64,000 nt of DNA from Sphingomonas donggukensis (lineage in GTDB: Bacteria; Pseudomonadota; Alphaproteobacteria; Sphingomonadales; Sphingomonadaceae), in assembly GCF_023674425.1 (NCBI RefSeq), contig NZ_CP098401.1, positions 1,922,001 to 1,986,000 on the forward strand. Direction: 5' to 3'. The notes below the pieces were generated by a model that was not told the DNA's origin, searched no databases, and saw only the letters and a program-made list of their open reading frames with translations. Of this stretch, positions 52,717 to 62,100 are shown piece by piece. The translations under genes and the position numbers were made by a program. The number at the start of each line of letters is the position of its first letter. Position 1 is the first letter of the stretch.

Positions 52717-55080
52717 TCAGGCCGCGTAGAGGGCGGCGGTGAGTTCGGCGACGGCCTCGCGCATGGGTTGCGGACCGCCGAAGCGGCGGGCGATCTCGCT
52801 GGGATTGCCGAAGTCCGAAACCGGCTGGACCTTCAGCGCCTGCGGCAGCGCCAGTTCATCCGCGCCGCCGCTGGCATAGCGGTCGAGCAGCGCGTCGAGG
52901 ATCGCACGAGCGTCGTCGCGATAGCGGTCGAAGATGCCCGCGTCGCGCAGACGGCGTGCGCGTTCGGCACGCGTCGTCAGCGGCGCGTGCCAGGCGAGGT
53001 GGCAGAGCAGGTCGAACGGGTCATCGTCCGGGCGCCCCGCCTCCAGGCAAAGCGCATGCAAGTCGATCCCCCGCTCGGCGAGCGCATCGATGATGGCGCC
53101 GCGCTTGTCGGGGATCGCCCAATCGGCGCGGAACGCCGCCGGGGTAGCGAACAGGGTCCGTACTTTCTCGCCGGTCCAGTCGGTCAGCTTGCGGACGGTG
53201 AGCCGCTTGCCGTCGCTGTCGAGATCGTAGACGAGGTGGGCGACCACCTCCACCTCGCCGCCATCGACATAGAATTTGCGCGGCAGGCCGTCGGCGTCAT
53301 CGTCTGGCGGCAGGACCGTGACCGTCGGTTCTTCGAGATCGTCCTTCTCTGCGTCCTCATGCTCGTCGATCTCGGTCGAGATGACGTCGCCGGTGTCGTC
53401 GATCTCGGCCGTAATCTCCGCCGTCGGCTCACCATCAAACGCCGGGTCGGCGAACTTCTCGGTCGCCGTTCCTGTATAGTCGAGGATGGAAAACCACAGC
53501 TTGCCGTAATCCTCGCGCAGCCGCGTGCCGCGACCGATGATCTGCTTGAACTCGGCCATCGAACCGACGACCCGCGCAAGCACCACGTTCTTGCAGGTCG
53601 GCGCGTCCACGCCGGTGGTCAGCAGCTGCGACGTGGTGAGAATCACCGGGGTCTCGGCCTCCAGGTCTTGGAAGCGGCTGAGCATCCCTTTGCCGATGTC
53701 GCCTTCGTCGGCGGTGACGCGGGCAACGTAATCGGGGTGCTTCGCGACCATGTCGGCGTTCAGCCGCACGAGCGCTGCGCGCATTTCGCTGGCGTGGTCC
53801 TGGTCGACGCAGAACACGATCGTCTTGGCGTAGCGATCGGTGTTCTTGAGGAAGTCGGTCAGATGCCGCGCGATCGCCTCGGTGCGGGCGCGCAGGGCGA
53901 TCGTCCGTTCGAAATCGCGGGTCTGATACTCCTCGTCGGGCACCTCGCGCCCATAGCGGTCGAGCTCGCCGGCGCTCGGCCGCCAGCCCACCGCATCCAG
54001 ATCGGTGACGATGCGATGGACGCGGTACGGCGCCAGAAACCCGTCGGCGATGCCCTGCGCCAGACTGTAGGTGTAGAGCGCATCGCCGAAATAGGCGTAG
54101 GTGTCCCGGCTCTCCTCACGCAGTGGTGTCGCAGTCATGCCGAGCTGATAGGCCGGCTCGAACCAGTCGAGGATCTCGCGCCACGAACTGTCCGCCCGCG
54201 CGCTGCCGCGGTGGCATTCGTCAATGACGATCAGGTCGAAGAAGTCGGGGGCGAACTCGCGGAACAGGCCGGGCCGACGTTCGTCCGCCGCGATTGCCTG
54301 ATAGGTCGAGAAATAGATGTCGCGACCATGGCTGATCGATGAGGCGCCGAGCTTCCACCGCGCGTCGCCGAACGGCGTGAAGGTCTTGTCCTTCGGATCG
54401 TCGACGAGGATGTTACGGTCGGCTAGGAACAGGATCTTTGGACGACGATGGTCGCCGCGCTTGTTCCAGCTAGCCGACCACAGCCGCCAGCAGATCTGAA
54501 AGGCGACCGCCGTCTTGCCCGCGCCGGTGCAAAGATTGAGCAGCAGGCGACGTTGGCCGCTGTGGATCGCCTCCAGCGAGCGATTGACCGCGATCTCCTG
54601 ATAATAGCGCAGCGGTCGATCGGCGTCGGGAAAGCCGGGTTCGAGGACGCGCTCAGCGATCGGTTCGGGCAAGTCGAGCCGGTCACGTAGCCGTGTCCAA
54701 AGTTCGTCCGGCGTTGGGAAATCGGCACGCGCGGACTCGGTTCCCGCCGCCATGTCGATCTCGATGATCTCGTGCCCGTTGCTCGCATAGGCGAAGCGCA
54801 GGCCCAGCACCTCGGCATAGTCGCGCGCCTGCTGCACACCGTCCTGCGCGGAGCGATAGCCGGCCTTCGCTTCGATGACGGCAATGGGGTAATCCGGCCG
54901 GTAGCGCAGGATGTAATCGGCGCGCTTCTTCTGGCCACGGCGGGGCTGGCCGCCGACGAACATCACGCGACCATCGGTGAACGTGCGCTGTTCCTGGATT
55001 GCGCACGGCGCATCGTCCCATCCGGCAGCTTGCAGGCGGGGGACGATCAGCTTCCGACAGGTATCCGCTTCCGTGACCAT
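52717..55080 (-). CDS. hsdR: Type I restriction enzyme nuclease/translocase subunit (EcoEI-type)
   Basis: A 787-residue HsdR, on the shorter side as expected for the EcoEI-like group. The N-terminal nuclease site is ADYILRYRPDYPIAVIEAKA (PD-ExK). The helicase motor has Walker A TGAGKTAVAFQ near 185, DECHRGSARAD (DECH box), GMTATPLREES, and RGTRLREDYGK near 540. An acidic linker (about 590-625) precedes the C-terminal domain. It translocates and cuts unmodified DNA. The gene is the first of an hsdR-hsdM-hsdS operon with 20-base and overlapping junctions. Confidence 0.96.
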   Translation of the reverse strand: MVTEADTCRKLIVPRLQAAGWDDAPCAIQEQRTFTDGRVMFVGGQPRRGQKKRADYILRYRPDYPIAVIEAKAGYRSAQDGVQQARDYAEVLGLRFAYASNGHEIIEIDMAAGTESARADFPTPDELWTRLRDRLDLPEPIAERVLEPGFPDADRPLRYYQEIAVNRSLEAIHSGQRRLLLNLCTGAGKTAVAFQICWRLWSASWNKRGDHRRPKILFLADRNILVDDPKDKTFTPFGDARWKLGASSISHGRDIYFSTYQAIAADERRPGLFREFAPDFFDLIVIDECHRGSARADSSWREILDWFEPAYQLGMTATPLREESRDTYAYFGDALYTYSLAQGIADGFLAPYRVHRIVTDLDAVGWRPSAGELDRYGREVPDEEYQTRDFERTIALRARTEAIARHLTDFLKNTDRYAKTIVFCVDQDHASEMRAALVRLNADMVAKHPDYVARVTADEGDIGKGMLSRFQDLEAETPVILTTSQLLTTGVDAPTCKNVVLARVVGSMAEFKQIIGRGTRLREDYGKLWFSILDYTGTATEKFADPAFDGEPTAEITAEIDDTGDVISTEIDEHEDAEKDDLEEPTVTVLPPDDDADGLPRKFYVDGGEVEVVAHLVYDLDSDGKRLTVRKLTDWTGEKVRTLFATPAAFRADWAIPDKRGAIIDALAERGIDLHALCLEAGRPDDDPFDLLCHLAWHAPLTTRAERARRLRDAGIFDRYRDDARAILDALLDRYASGGADELALPQALKVQPVSDFGNPSEIARRFGGPQPMREAVAELTAALYAA

Positions 55081-55087
55081 AACTTAG

Positions 55088-55105
55088 CTGACGTTGTGCC
55101 GTCAG
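55088..55105. promoter_or_regulatory. Inverted repeat upstream of hsdR
   Basis: CTGACG-TTGTGC-CGTCAG is a perfect 6-bp dyad with a 6-base centre lying about 10 bases before the hsdR start. It may be an operator for a regulator of the restriction operon. The rest of the 205-base divergent gap shows no clear consensus promoter. Confidence 0.35.
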
Positions 55106-55285
55106 AAGAACAACGTGGCAACCGCTCCGTTGCCGAGCGGGCTTCGCATGTGACTTCGATGGAAAAGCCGAGGGCGGCTCGCCCCGGCGATAGTGCGCCC
55201 ATGATCTTGTCCGGGCGCCGTCTCCGTGACCGAAGATGCAGAGGGGAAAATCCTCGCTGTCGCTCGGTCCTGAAGGAGACCAAGC

Positions 55286-56167
55286 ATGCACGAGATCCGC
55301 CACCTGGCGGCCAACGCCCTGATGACCGGGGACGCCGACGACCCGGACATCCGCATCCTACGCCGCGTATCCACGCTCGACGCACTTCCTCTGGCACCGC
55401 GCGGTGACGGGCCGATCCGCACCATCGCCGTGACGGACACCGAAACCACGGGGACCGACCCGCTCACCGACGAGGTGATCGACATCGCCGTCGTCGTGTT
55501 GGAGGTCGATACCGCAGGGGAAATGGTGGGCATCGCCAGCGCTGGACAAGCGCTGCGCGATCCCGGCATGCCAATCCCGGAGCACATCACGCGCCTCACT
55601 GGTATCACGGACGACGATGTCCGGGGCAAGACAATCGACCTGGATCGACTCGAGCGCCGACTGGCGGCGGCGGATGTTCGAATCGCGCATAACGCCCGCT
55701 TTGACATCGCCTTCCTCGAGTCGTTGCTGCCCGGCCTCGCGGGCGCCAGCTGGGCTTGCTCCGCCAGCGACTTCGACTGGGTCGCGGCCGGCTTCGACGG
55801 CTACAAGCAGGGCCACCTGCTGATGCAACTGGGCTTCTTCAACACGGCGCACCGCGCGATGTCGGACGTGATCTCGCTGATTCACCTCCTGTCGCACCGG
55901 CTGCCGCACGGCCAGACCGTGCTCGGCGCCCTGCTCGCCAACGCCCAAAAGCCCAGCATCCGGTTCGAGGCGACCGGCGCGCCATTCGACAGGCGCAGCC
56001 TGCTCAAGGCGCGGGGCTACAGATGGGACGCGCGCCAGCGTGTCTGGTGGTCGGAAATCGACGAGGACGAGTGCGCTGCCGAGGAACGCTGGTTCCGCAC
56101 GCACATCGCGCCGACCGGCCCGGTGCCGCGAATGCTGCCGCTCACCTGGCACCAGCGCCACCGCTGA
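55286..56167 (+). CDS. DEDDh 3'-5' exonuclease
   Basis: A 293-residue exonuclease with the DnaQ/ribonuclease T fold. The catalytic acidic pair is D51/E53 in TDTETTGTDP, the third Asp lies in HNARFDIAFL, and the DEDDh histidine and Asp are in AHRAMSDVIS. The extra C-terminal 80 residues (GAPFDRRSLLKARGYRWDAR) form a separate WYL-like or DUF-type helical module also seen with DNA-processing proteins. It is the first of three rightward genes divergent from the restriction operon. AAGGAG lies just upstream of the ATG. Confidence 0.88.
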   Translation: MHEIRHLAANALMTGDADDPDIRILRRVSTLDALPLAPRGDGPIRTIAVTDTETTGTDPLTDEVIDIAVVVLEVDTAGEMVGIASAGQALRDPGMPIPEHITRLTGITDDDVRGKTIDLDRLERRLAAADVRIAHNARFDIAFLESLLPGLAGASWACSASDFDWVAAGFDGYKQGHLLMQLGFFNTAHRAMSDVISLIHLLSHRLPHGQTVLGALLANAQKPSIRFEATGAPFDRRSLLKARGYRWDARQRVWWSEIDEDECAAEERWFRTHIAPTGPVPRMLPLTWHQRHR

Positions 56168-56171
56168 TGAC

Positions 56172-56197
56172 GACGGCGCGCCGGCAGGCGCGCCGTC
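56172..56197 (+). terminator. Perfect 11-bp hairpin after exonuclease 1
   Basis: GACGGCGCGCC-GGCA-GGCGCGCCGTC forms an uninterrupted 11-bp stem with a 4-base loop, four bases after the exonuclease stop. It lacks a T-run, so it may stabilise the transcript's 3' end rather than terminate strongly. Confidence 0.5.
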
Positions 56198-56282
56198 CCT
56201 TCCAGAGCGAACTGAATGAGCACCGTGACAGACGGGAAAAATGCTCCGGCCGACGAGGCCGTCACAAAGACGGAGTGACGAT

Positions 56283-56834
56283 ATGAAGACGACCAAGACC
56301 CTGCCGATGCAGGTCCGGCACCAGAACTGGATGCTCGCCGTGCGCGAACTCGCCGGGGTGCCGACGTTCAAGCCGGCAAACGAATCAATCCTGTTCTGTG
56401 CGACCGGCCTCGCTGGCATCGAGCGTGGAATGGAACTGGCCCGGCTCGCTCAACAGGCGGAGCGTGACGTCATCTGCGCGCACTGGGCGAACTCCAAGGC
56501 GAAGCGGCCCTCGGGCTACACGGTGGTCCTGCGCGACGTGCTGTCGGTGAACGTGGCGAGCGACTGCAAGGCATACCTGAGGGATGGGCAGCCGCTTGCC
56601 CTCGTCTCTCAGAGGGAAGACCTGACCGTCTGGGTCGGCGACCGCGGTCTGCTGCAACGCGCCCGCGGACTGCCCCCACAGCTCACCGAGGGCATGCGGA
56701 TGGCGACGACGCGGATCCGCGTCGTCGCCGACGGCCGCGACGCCGAGCTACTCGACAACAACCGCTACATGCCGCTGGGTGGCGAATTCGAAGCGCACGA
56801 TGCGCCGATCGACGCGCCCGTCCGCCTGTCCTGA
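56283..56834 (+). CDS. Hypothetical protein between two exonucleases
   Basis: A 183-residue basic protein starting MKTTKTLPMQVRHQNWMLAV. It has GYTVVLRDVLSVNVASDCKA in the middle and ends with DNNRYMPLGGEFEAHDAP. I do not recognise a family; there is no membrane segment or catalytic motif. ATG 56283 is chosen because GGAG precedes it and the upstream extension is low-complexity. Its place between two exonucleases suggests a regulatory or substrate-recognition partner. Confidence 0.65.
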   Translation: MKTTKTLPMQVRHQNWMLAVRELAGVPTFKPANESILFCATGLAGIERGMELARLAQQAERDVICAHWANSKAKRPSGYTVVLRDVLSVNVASDCKAYLRDGQPLALVSQREDLTVWVGDRGLLQRARGLPPQLTEGMRMATTRIRVVADGRDAELLDNNRYMPLGGEFEAHDAPIDAPVRLS

Positions 56835-56870
56835 CCGTCAGCGACCCTGTCCCGCATCCTTCAGCAGTGC

Positions 56871-56900
56871 CGTCGCCGCCCCTGACTCAGGGCGGCGGCG
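56871..56900 (+). terminator. GC-rich hairpin after the middle gene of the trio
   Basis: CGTCGCCGCCC pairs with GGGCGGCGGCG over 11 bases (one G-T wobble) around an 8-base loop. There is no T-run. It sits between the middle gene and the second exonuclease. Confidence 0.5.
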
Positions 56901-56930
56901 TCTGACGCCTATCTGAATTCGGAGACCATC

Positions 56931-57812
56931 ATGAAGACCGACATCACCACCACGTCGCGCGGCCCGCGGAGCTGGATCGTCCTCGACATCGAATCCGCTG
57001 TGCTCGATGACACCGCCCACAAGCGCTATCAGGCGATGGAGCGCTGGGTGCCCGGCGACGACAAGCCGATCCGCCGCGGTTACCAGCGCAGCGAAGACCC
57101 GCTGACCTGCCCCCGCTGGGTTTTCCAGACGATCACCACCGCCGCGATGATGGTGCTGGTCGAGGATGCGCAGGGCGGGGTCGATGTCAGCCGCCTTGTA
57201 ACGCTTTCGGCACCGGACCACGACGAGCGCGCGGTGCTCGCCGGCATCCTGCAGGTGCTCGCCGACGCGCCCGCCGACGCTGAAATCTGCACCTGGATGG
57301 GGCTTGCCCATGACATCCCGCTCCTCGTCAGCGGGTGCCTGCGCCACGGACTGACGTTGCCGAAGGGGTGGGGCTGGCTGGCGCATGGCGGCTTCCACCG
57401 CGAGCGCCACCTCGACCTCGCCCGCGCCTACACCGCAGGCATGAAGATGAAGCCGATCCACTTGGCCGAGGTGCTCGCCGCCGTGGACATCCCCGGCAAG
57501 ATCACTTGCCCGCCGTTCGCGGTCACCGGCCTGATCTACGCCGGGCGATGGGACGAGGTGCAGGAGGCCTGCGAGGTCGACGTCATCTCCACCGCGCTGC
57601 TGCTCGCCCGCTGGCGGCGGCTGACGGACGCGCGTGCGGAGGCCGACGCTGTGGAGGACCGCATCCTGCGGCGGGTCGCGGAGCTGCGCGCCGGGCGCGG
57701 TTACATCGGCGCGCTGGCGGCGCACCGTCACAGGCGATTCGCGGCGAAGTTCGCGAAGGCGGCGAACGACGCCGACGTGCTCGCTCCTTGGCTGGATCAG
57801 GACGCGGCCTGA
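56931..57812 (+). CDS. Second DEDD-type 3'-5' exonuclease
   Basis: A 293-residue protein with the acidic pair D19/E21 in IVLDIESAVL, the third carboxylate in HDIPLLVSG (about 126) and the fourth in CEVDVISTALLLARW (about 215). The surrounding architecture resembles the predicted PolB-like exonuclease family (DNA_pol_B_exo2). It differs from the first exonuclease in sequence. The start is supported by GGAGACC. It ends 80 bases before the converging copper operon. Confidence 0.82.
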   Translation: MKTDITTTSRGPRSWIVLDIESAVLDDTAHKRYQAMERWVPGDDKPIRRGYQRSEDPLTCPRWVFQTITTAAMMVLVEDAQGGVDVSRLVTLSAPDHDERAVLAGILQVLADAPADAEICTWMGLAHDIPLLVSGCLRHGLTLPKGWGWLAHGGFHRERHLDLARAYTAGMKMKPIHLAEVLAAVDIPGKITCPPFAVTGLIYAGRWDEVQEACEVDVISTALLLARWRRLTDARAEADAVEDRILRRVAELRAGRGYIGALAAHRHRRFAAKFAKAANDADVLAPWLDQDAA

Positions 57813-57822
57813 AGGGCATTGC

Positions 57823-57850
57823 GGGGGAAGCGGCCGACGCCGCTTCCCCC
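57823..57850. terminator. Strong bidirectional hairpin between exonuclease and copper operons
   Basis: A perfect 12-bp stem, GGGGGAAGCGGC with GCCGCTTCCCCC, and a CGAC loop lie in the gap between two converging operons. No long T-run follows on either side, but the stem is very stable and the position is right. Confidence 0.65.
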
Positions 57851-57891
57851 GGTTTCGGCAATACGATGTGACAAAAAGGCTAACTCGGTAA

Positions 57892-58476
57892 CTATCTGAT
57901 CGGCGTAAGCGTGTTGATGCCGACGCTCTCGTCGGTTTCGGGCGGAGGGGGCGGGGCTTGACGATCCCGGTAAGACGGCAGGTCAGGCGCGCTCGACGGG
58001 ACAGGATTGGCCTCCAGGCGTGCGATCATCCGCTTCATCTCGGCAATCTCACGCACCTGCGCATCGATAATGCCGTCGGCCAGCCGCCGCACTCCGGGAT
58101 CGCGGATGTGGGCACGCTCGCTCGTCATGATCGCGATCGAGTGGTGCGGGATCATTGCCTTCATGTAGCTGACGTCGTCGACCGTCTCCTGGCTTCGCAC
58201 CAGCCACAGCGCGCCCGCGAACACGACAATCGCGCCCACGACGATGCCGACGTTGGCCCGCCGGTTCGGATACATGCCCCACATGAAGCCGATCATGATG
58301 AGCGCCATCACCGCGCCCATCACCGCCGCCATCCAGGTCCGTGTCTGGCTGTATTCGACGTGGCTGAGCGTATAGGTGTTCAGGTACATCAGTCCGAACA
58401 TTACGATTGTCGATGTTGCGGTCATCGCTGCGAAGCGGCTGTAGCCCATGCCGCCCCCCTTGCTGTCGTGGTTCAT
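57892..58476 (-). CDS. DUF305 membrane protein of the copper operon
   Basis: A 194-residue protein with two to three membrane helices (ATSTIVMFGLMYLNTYTLSH, VMGAVMALIMIGFMWGMY, VGIVVGAIVVFAGALWLV). A DUF305 domain follows, containing MKAMIPHHSIAIMTSERAHI, and a Pro-rich tail. DUF305 proteins are frequent in metal-resistance operons and their His/Met pairs may bind copper. It is the last gene of the leftward operon and 13 bases downstream of the cytochrome gene. Confidence 0.85.
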   Translation of the reverse strand: MNHDSKGGGMGYSRFAAMTATSTIVMFGLMYLNTYTLSHVEYSQTRTWMAAVMGAVMALIMIGFMWGMYPNRRANVGIVVGAIVVFAGALWLVRSQETVDDVSYMKAMIPHHSIAIMTSERAHIRDPGVRRLADGIIDAQVREIAEMKRMIARLEANPVPSSAPDLPSYRDRQAPPPPPETDESVGINTLTPIR

Positions 58477-58489
58477 CCGCCCGTCTCCC

Positions 58490-59056
58490 TCAGTGATCGT
58501 GGTCGCCGTGACTGTCGTGCATTGCGGCGTCGTGCTGCTCAGGCGCGACCTTGTTCAGCGCCTGATATTCTGCCGGTGTGAGCGTCGGCATAGTGCGAAG
58601 GAACGCGACCATATCCCAGATGAGCTTGTCAGAATGCGTCTTGCCCCAGGCCGGCATCGCCGACAGCTTGACGCCGTGCTTGATGATCCAGAACTGCTCG
58701 GTGGGCGTCAGGTCGCTCTTCGCGGCCAGGCCGGGGGCTTGCGGATACAGCCCCTGCGACAATTCGGTCGGGGCGACGCCCGGGGCCAGATGGCAGCTTT
58801 GGCACATTTCACCGTAAAGTCCCGCGCCTGAGCGAATGCGGCTCGGCTGCGTCAGATCACCGGGAACCGCGATCCCGCCGGAATGCGCTGCGATGGAGCG
58901 ATCGCGTAGCGTTTCCAGCAATGCATAGACCGGCCGGGTATGCGGCGCGTCGGCGGCAACGTTGTAGGTGCCGGACAGGAGGAACGCCGCGCCGCCCGCC
59001 GCGATGACGAGCAGCACGGCGGCGGCGGCGAGAGCGCGACGCGGCATCACGCGCAT
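58490..59056 (-). CDS. c-type cytochrome of the copper operon
   Basis: A 188-residue exported cytochrome. There is a signal or anchor helix at the N-terminus (ALAAAAVLLVIAAGGAAFLL), haem-binding CQSCH near residue 85, and the axial Met probably in KLSAMPAWGKTH near 134. A His-rich tail (HDAAMHDSHGDHDH) may bind metal. Single-haem cytochromes of this type often accept electrons near copper oxidases. The start shares one base with the copB stop (TGATG). Confidence 0.88.
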   Translation of the reverse strand: MRVMPRRALAAAAVLLVIAAGGAAFLLSGTYNVAADAPHTRPVYALLETLRDRSIAAHSGGIAVPGDLTQPSRIRSGAGLYGEMCQSCHLAPGVAPTELSQGLYPQAPGLAAKSDLTPTEQFWIIKHGVKLSAMPAWGKTHSDKLIWDMVAFLRTMPTLTPAEYQALNKVAPEQHDAAMHDSHGDHDH

Positions 59057-60120
59057 CAGAACCAGAACCGCACGCCGGCGACCAGGCTGGTCGACGTCGC
59101 ACCCTTGCCATCCGCCCGCGCATAATCGGCGGTGCGCCCTGCCTTCGCGTCGTAGGATATGCCGACATAGGGCGCGAATTCACGGGCAAGCTCGTAGCGC
59201 AGGCGAAGGCCGAGTTCGGCATCGACCAGCCCCGCACCCGTCCGGGTTTCGGGCACGTCCTGTGCGGAAAGGTTCAGTTCGACGCGCGGCTGGAGGACGA
59301 GCCGCTGGGTGATGCGCTGGTCGTACCACCCCTCAAGCCGGCCGAGCAGTTCGCCCTTGGTCGACAGGAACGCAGCCGCCTCGACGTCGAACATATAGGG
59401 CGCCAGCCCCTCGATCCCGACCGTGGCATAGGTGCGCGTTGGCGTGGGCGCGAGATCATGCCGGATGCCGGCCTGCAGGTCGAAATACGGCCCGATCGCG
59501 CGGCTGTAGAGCGCCTGAACCTCGGCCGCCTCGATGCGTTCGCCGAACGACCCTGATCCTTCGCTCTTAATGACGGCGCGGTCGGTATCACCGCCGATCC
59601 AGCCTTCGCCGTCCCAGCGATAGCCGTCGCGCCCGTCGCGGACCTGAACCTCGGCCAGGTTGAACAGGACCTGGTGAAACACCTGCCCACCATTCTCGCG
59701 CATCATCTGGTGGCGGGACGCATCCATCACGCCGGCAGGAAAATCGCGATCGGCATAATGATCGGTCGGGGGCGCGGGCGGCGATGCGTTGCCCGGCGCC
59801 AGTGCGGTCCCCGTGAGCGCCATCGGCATCGGTTCGGTCGCGGGCATGGCGTCGCCTGCCATCGGCATCGCCATGCCCGGCATCGCGTGGCCGGCGTGGG
59901 GGTCGCTCGCCGGCGGCGTAGCGCTTGCCGGCTTCGTCGGCTTCGGCGCGATCGGCCTCTTCGCGGGCGCCTTGCGGGTGGCCGGCTTGGCGCGTTTAAT
60001 CGGGGCGGGCTTGGCGGCGGGCATGGTCATGCCCGGCATCATGTGGCCGCTGTGGTCCTGCGCCACCGCAGGCGTGGCGAGCGCGACGAGCGGCGCGGCG
60101 GCGAGCAGGCGGGCGATCAT
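59056..60120 (-). CDS. copB: Copper resistance protein B, outer-membrane
   Basis: A 354-residue CopB. After a signal peptide (MIARLLAAAPLVALATPAVA) comes a Met/His-rich, Lys/Pro-rich region (about 20-130, with HSGHMMPGMTMPAAKP and HAGHAMPGMAMPMAG). A beta-barrel of outer-membrane type follows, ending GVRFWF as barrel proteins do. It probably sequesters or transports copper at the outer membrane. The start overlaps the copA stop (ATGA). Confidence 0.95.
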   Translation of the reverse strand: MIARLLAAAPLVALATPAVAQDHSGHMMPGMTMPAAKPAPIKRAKPATRKAPAKRPIAPKPTKPASATPPASDPHAGHAMPGMAMPMAGDAMPATEPMPMALTGTALAPGNASPPAPPTDHYADRDFPAGVMDASRHQMMRENGGQVFHQVLFNLAEVQVRDGRDGYRWDGEGWIGGDTDRAVIKSEGSGSFGERIEAAEVQALYSRAIGPYFDLQAGIRHDLAPTPTRTYATVGIEGLAPYMFDVEAAAFLSTKGELLGRLEGWYDQRITQRLVLQPRVELNLSAQDVPETRTGAGLVDAELGLRLRYELAREFAPYVGISYDAKAGRTADYARADGKGATSTSLVAGVRFWF

Positions 60121-62021
60121 GCCGCACCTCCATCGCGCCGCACGCTGACGGTGCGCATCATACCCGCGTGCATGTGGTACAGCAGGTGGCAGTGGAACGC
60201 CCAGTCGCCCTCGGCGTCGGCGGTCAGATCCCAGCTGACCGTGCCGCCCGGCTGGACGATCACGGTGTGCTTGCGTGGCGCATGGTCGCCATGCCCCGTC
60301 ACAAGTTCGAAGAAATGCCCGTGCAGGTGGATCGGATGCGCCATCATCGTATCGTTGACGAGCTTCACGCGCACCCGCTCGCCCAACCGGAACGGGAACG
60401 GCGCCATCGTGTCGGACATCTTGATGCCGTCGAACGACCACATGAAGCGCTCCATGTTGCCGGTTAGGTGGATCTCCAGCTGCCGAGACGGCGCGCGCAC
60501 GTCCGGGTTGCGGGTCCGCGCCATCAACTGGCGGTAGGCCAGCACGCGATGGCCGACATCCTCCAGCCCCTGACCCGGATAGTCGGTGCGGTCGATCGGC
60601 ATGGGCGCGATCGTCTGCACGCCCGGATTGCGGGTGACGCCCGGCGCGTTGGAGAAGTCGCGCATCTTCATCGCGCCGTGGTCCATCCCGGCCATCGCGC
60701 CACCAGCCGCACCGGCACCGTGATCCATCCCCGCCATCGATCCGTGATCCATCGCGCCGTGGTTCATGCCGGGCATCGCCGTCCCGCCGCCAGCAGGCGG
60801 GTTGGGCGCCGCCGGCGCTCCCGCAACATGGCCTGCGATCGTCACCGAGCCATTCTGCTCGGCGCTGGAATCGATCGGCCGCTTCGGCGGCATCGGCCCC
60901 ATGTCCATTCCGCCCATGCCCATGTCGGTCATCGTCGCGAGCGGGCGATTACGGAGCGGCGGCACCTCCGCCGTCATTCCGGCCCGCGGTGCCAGCGTCG
61001 CGCGCGCCAGCCCGGAGCGGTCAACACTCTCGCCGACCAGCGTGTAGGCGCGGTCCCCCGGCACCACGACCGCGTCATAGGTTTCCGCGACACCGATCTG
61101 GAACTCGTCGACCTCGACCGGCATCACGTCCTGCCCGTCCGCCTGGACGATGGTCAGTGGCAGGCCGGGGATGCGGACATTGAACGTCGTCATCGCCGAG
61201 GCATTGATGATGCGCAGCCGCACCCGCTCGCCGGGCGTGAACAGCGCGGTCCAGTTGTCGCGTGGCCCGTGGCCGTTCACGAGGTAGGTGTAGGCGGCAC
61301 CCGTCCCATCGGCGATGTCGGTCGGCGACATCCGCATGCCGCCCCATTTCATGCGCTCCTTCTGCGGCTGGTCGCGGCCTGCCAGCACGCCGGACAGCGT
61401 TTGCTTCTGGAAGTCATAATAGGCGTCGCCGACCTTCATCCGGCGATAGATGGTGGCGGGGTCGGTCGGGCTGTGGTCCGACAGCACGATGATGTGCTCA
61501 CGATCGTAGCCGACCGGGTCCGGGCCGGCCGGATCGATCACGATCGGCCCGTAAAGGCCGAGCTGTTCCTGCAACCCCGAATGGCTGTGATACCAGTAGG
61601 TGCCGGCCTGCTTCACCGGAAACTCGGCGACATAGGTCGAGCGCGGCGCGACGCCGGGAAAGGAAATGCCCGGCACCCCGTCATACTTCGCCGGCACCAG
61701 AAGACCGTGCCAGTGGAGCGAGCTGTCTTCGTCGAGTTCGTTGACCACGGTCAGGCGCGCGACTTGCCCTTCCTTCAGTCGGATCAGCGGCCCCGGCACG
61801 GTGCCGTTGATGCCGATCGCCTTTTGCGTCCGCCCGTCTATCGTCATCGTCTGGCGCGCGATGCGCAGGGTAATGTCGTCGCCGGACACGGTTGGCAACG
61901 GCGCGACGAGGCCGGACGACCCGCTCTGCGCCCAGGCGGGAAACCATGCCGACAGCGCCGCCGCGCCACAGACGAGGGACGAGGCGCGCAGCATGTCGCG
62001 TCGGGAAAATGGCTGGTTCAC
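60117..62021 (-). CDS. copA: Multicopper oxidase CopA (Tat-exported)
   Basis: A 634-residue periplasmic multicopper oxidase that oxidises Cu(I) or detoxifies copper. It has a Tat signal (RRDMLRASSLVCGAAALSAW). The copper motifs are HWHGLLVP, TYWYHSHSGLQEQ, HPIHLHGHFF and HCHLLYHMHAGM. A Met/His-rich insert lies near 380-460 (GMNHGAMDHGSMAGMDHG), typical of CopA/PcoA. The start is GTG 62021 with AGGGAG upstream. It heads a copA-copB-cytochrome-DUF305 run. Confidence 0.97.
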   Translation of the reverse strand: MNQPFSRRDMLRASSLVCGAAALSAWFPAWAQSGSSGLVAPLPTVSGDDITLRIARQTMTIDGRTQKAIGINGTVPGPLIRLKEGQVARLTVVNELDEDSSLHWHGLLVPAKYDGVPGISFPGVAPRSTYVAEFPVKQAGTYWYHSHSGLQEQLGLYGPIVIDPAGPDPVGYDREHIIVLSDHSPTDPATIYRRMKVGDAYYDFQKQTLSGVLAGRDQPQKERMKWGGMRMSPTDIADGTGAAYTYLVNGHGPRDNWTALFTPGERVRLRIINASAMTTFNVRIPGLPLTIVQADGQDVMPVEVDEFQIGVAETYDAVVVPGDRAYTLVGESVDRSGLARATLAPRAGMTAEVPPLRNRPLATMTDMGMGGMDMGPMPPKRPIDSSAEQNGSVTIAGHVAGAPAAPNPPAGGGTAMPGMNHGAMDHGSMAGMDHGAGAAGGAMAGMDHGAMKMRDFSNAPGVTRNPGVQTIAPMPIDRTDYPGQGLEDVGHRVLAYRQLMARTRNPDVRAPSRQLEIHLTGNMERFMWSFDGIKMSDTMAPFPFRLGERVRVKLVNDTMMAHPIHLHGHFFELVTGHGDHAPRKHTVIVQPGGTVSWDLTADAEGDWAFHCHLLYHMHAGMMRTVSVRRDGGAA

Positions 62022-62100
62022 GAAGAAACTCCCTGGCCGATGCGTCGGCTCGATCGGATGGGGATACGCGCGGGATGCCGGCTCCCCTCCAGAATGATGG

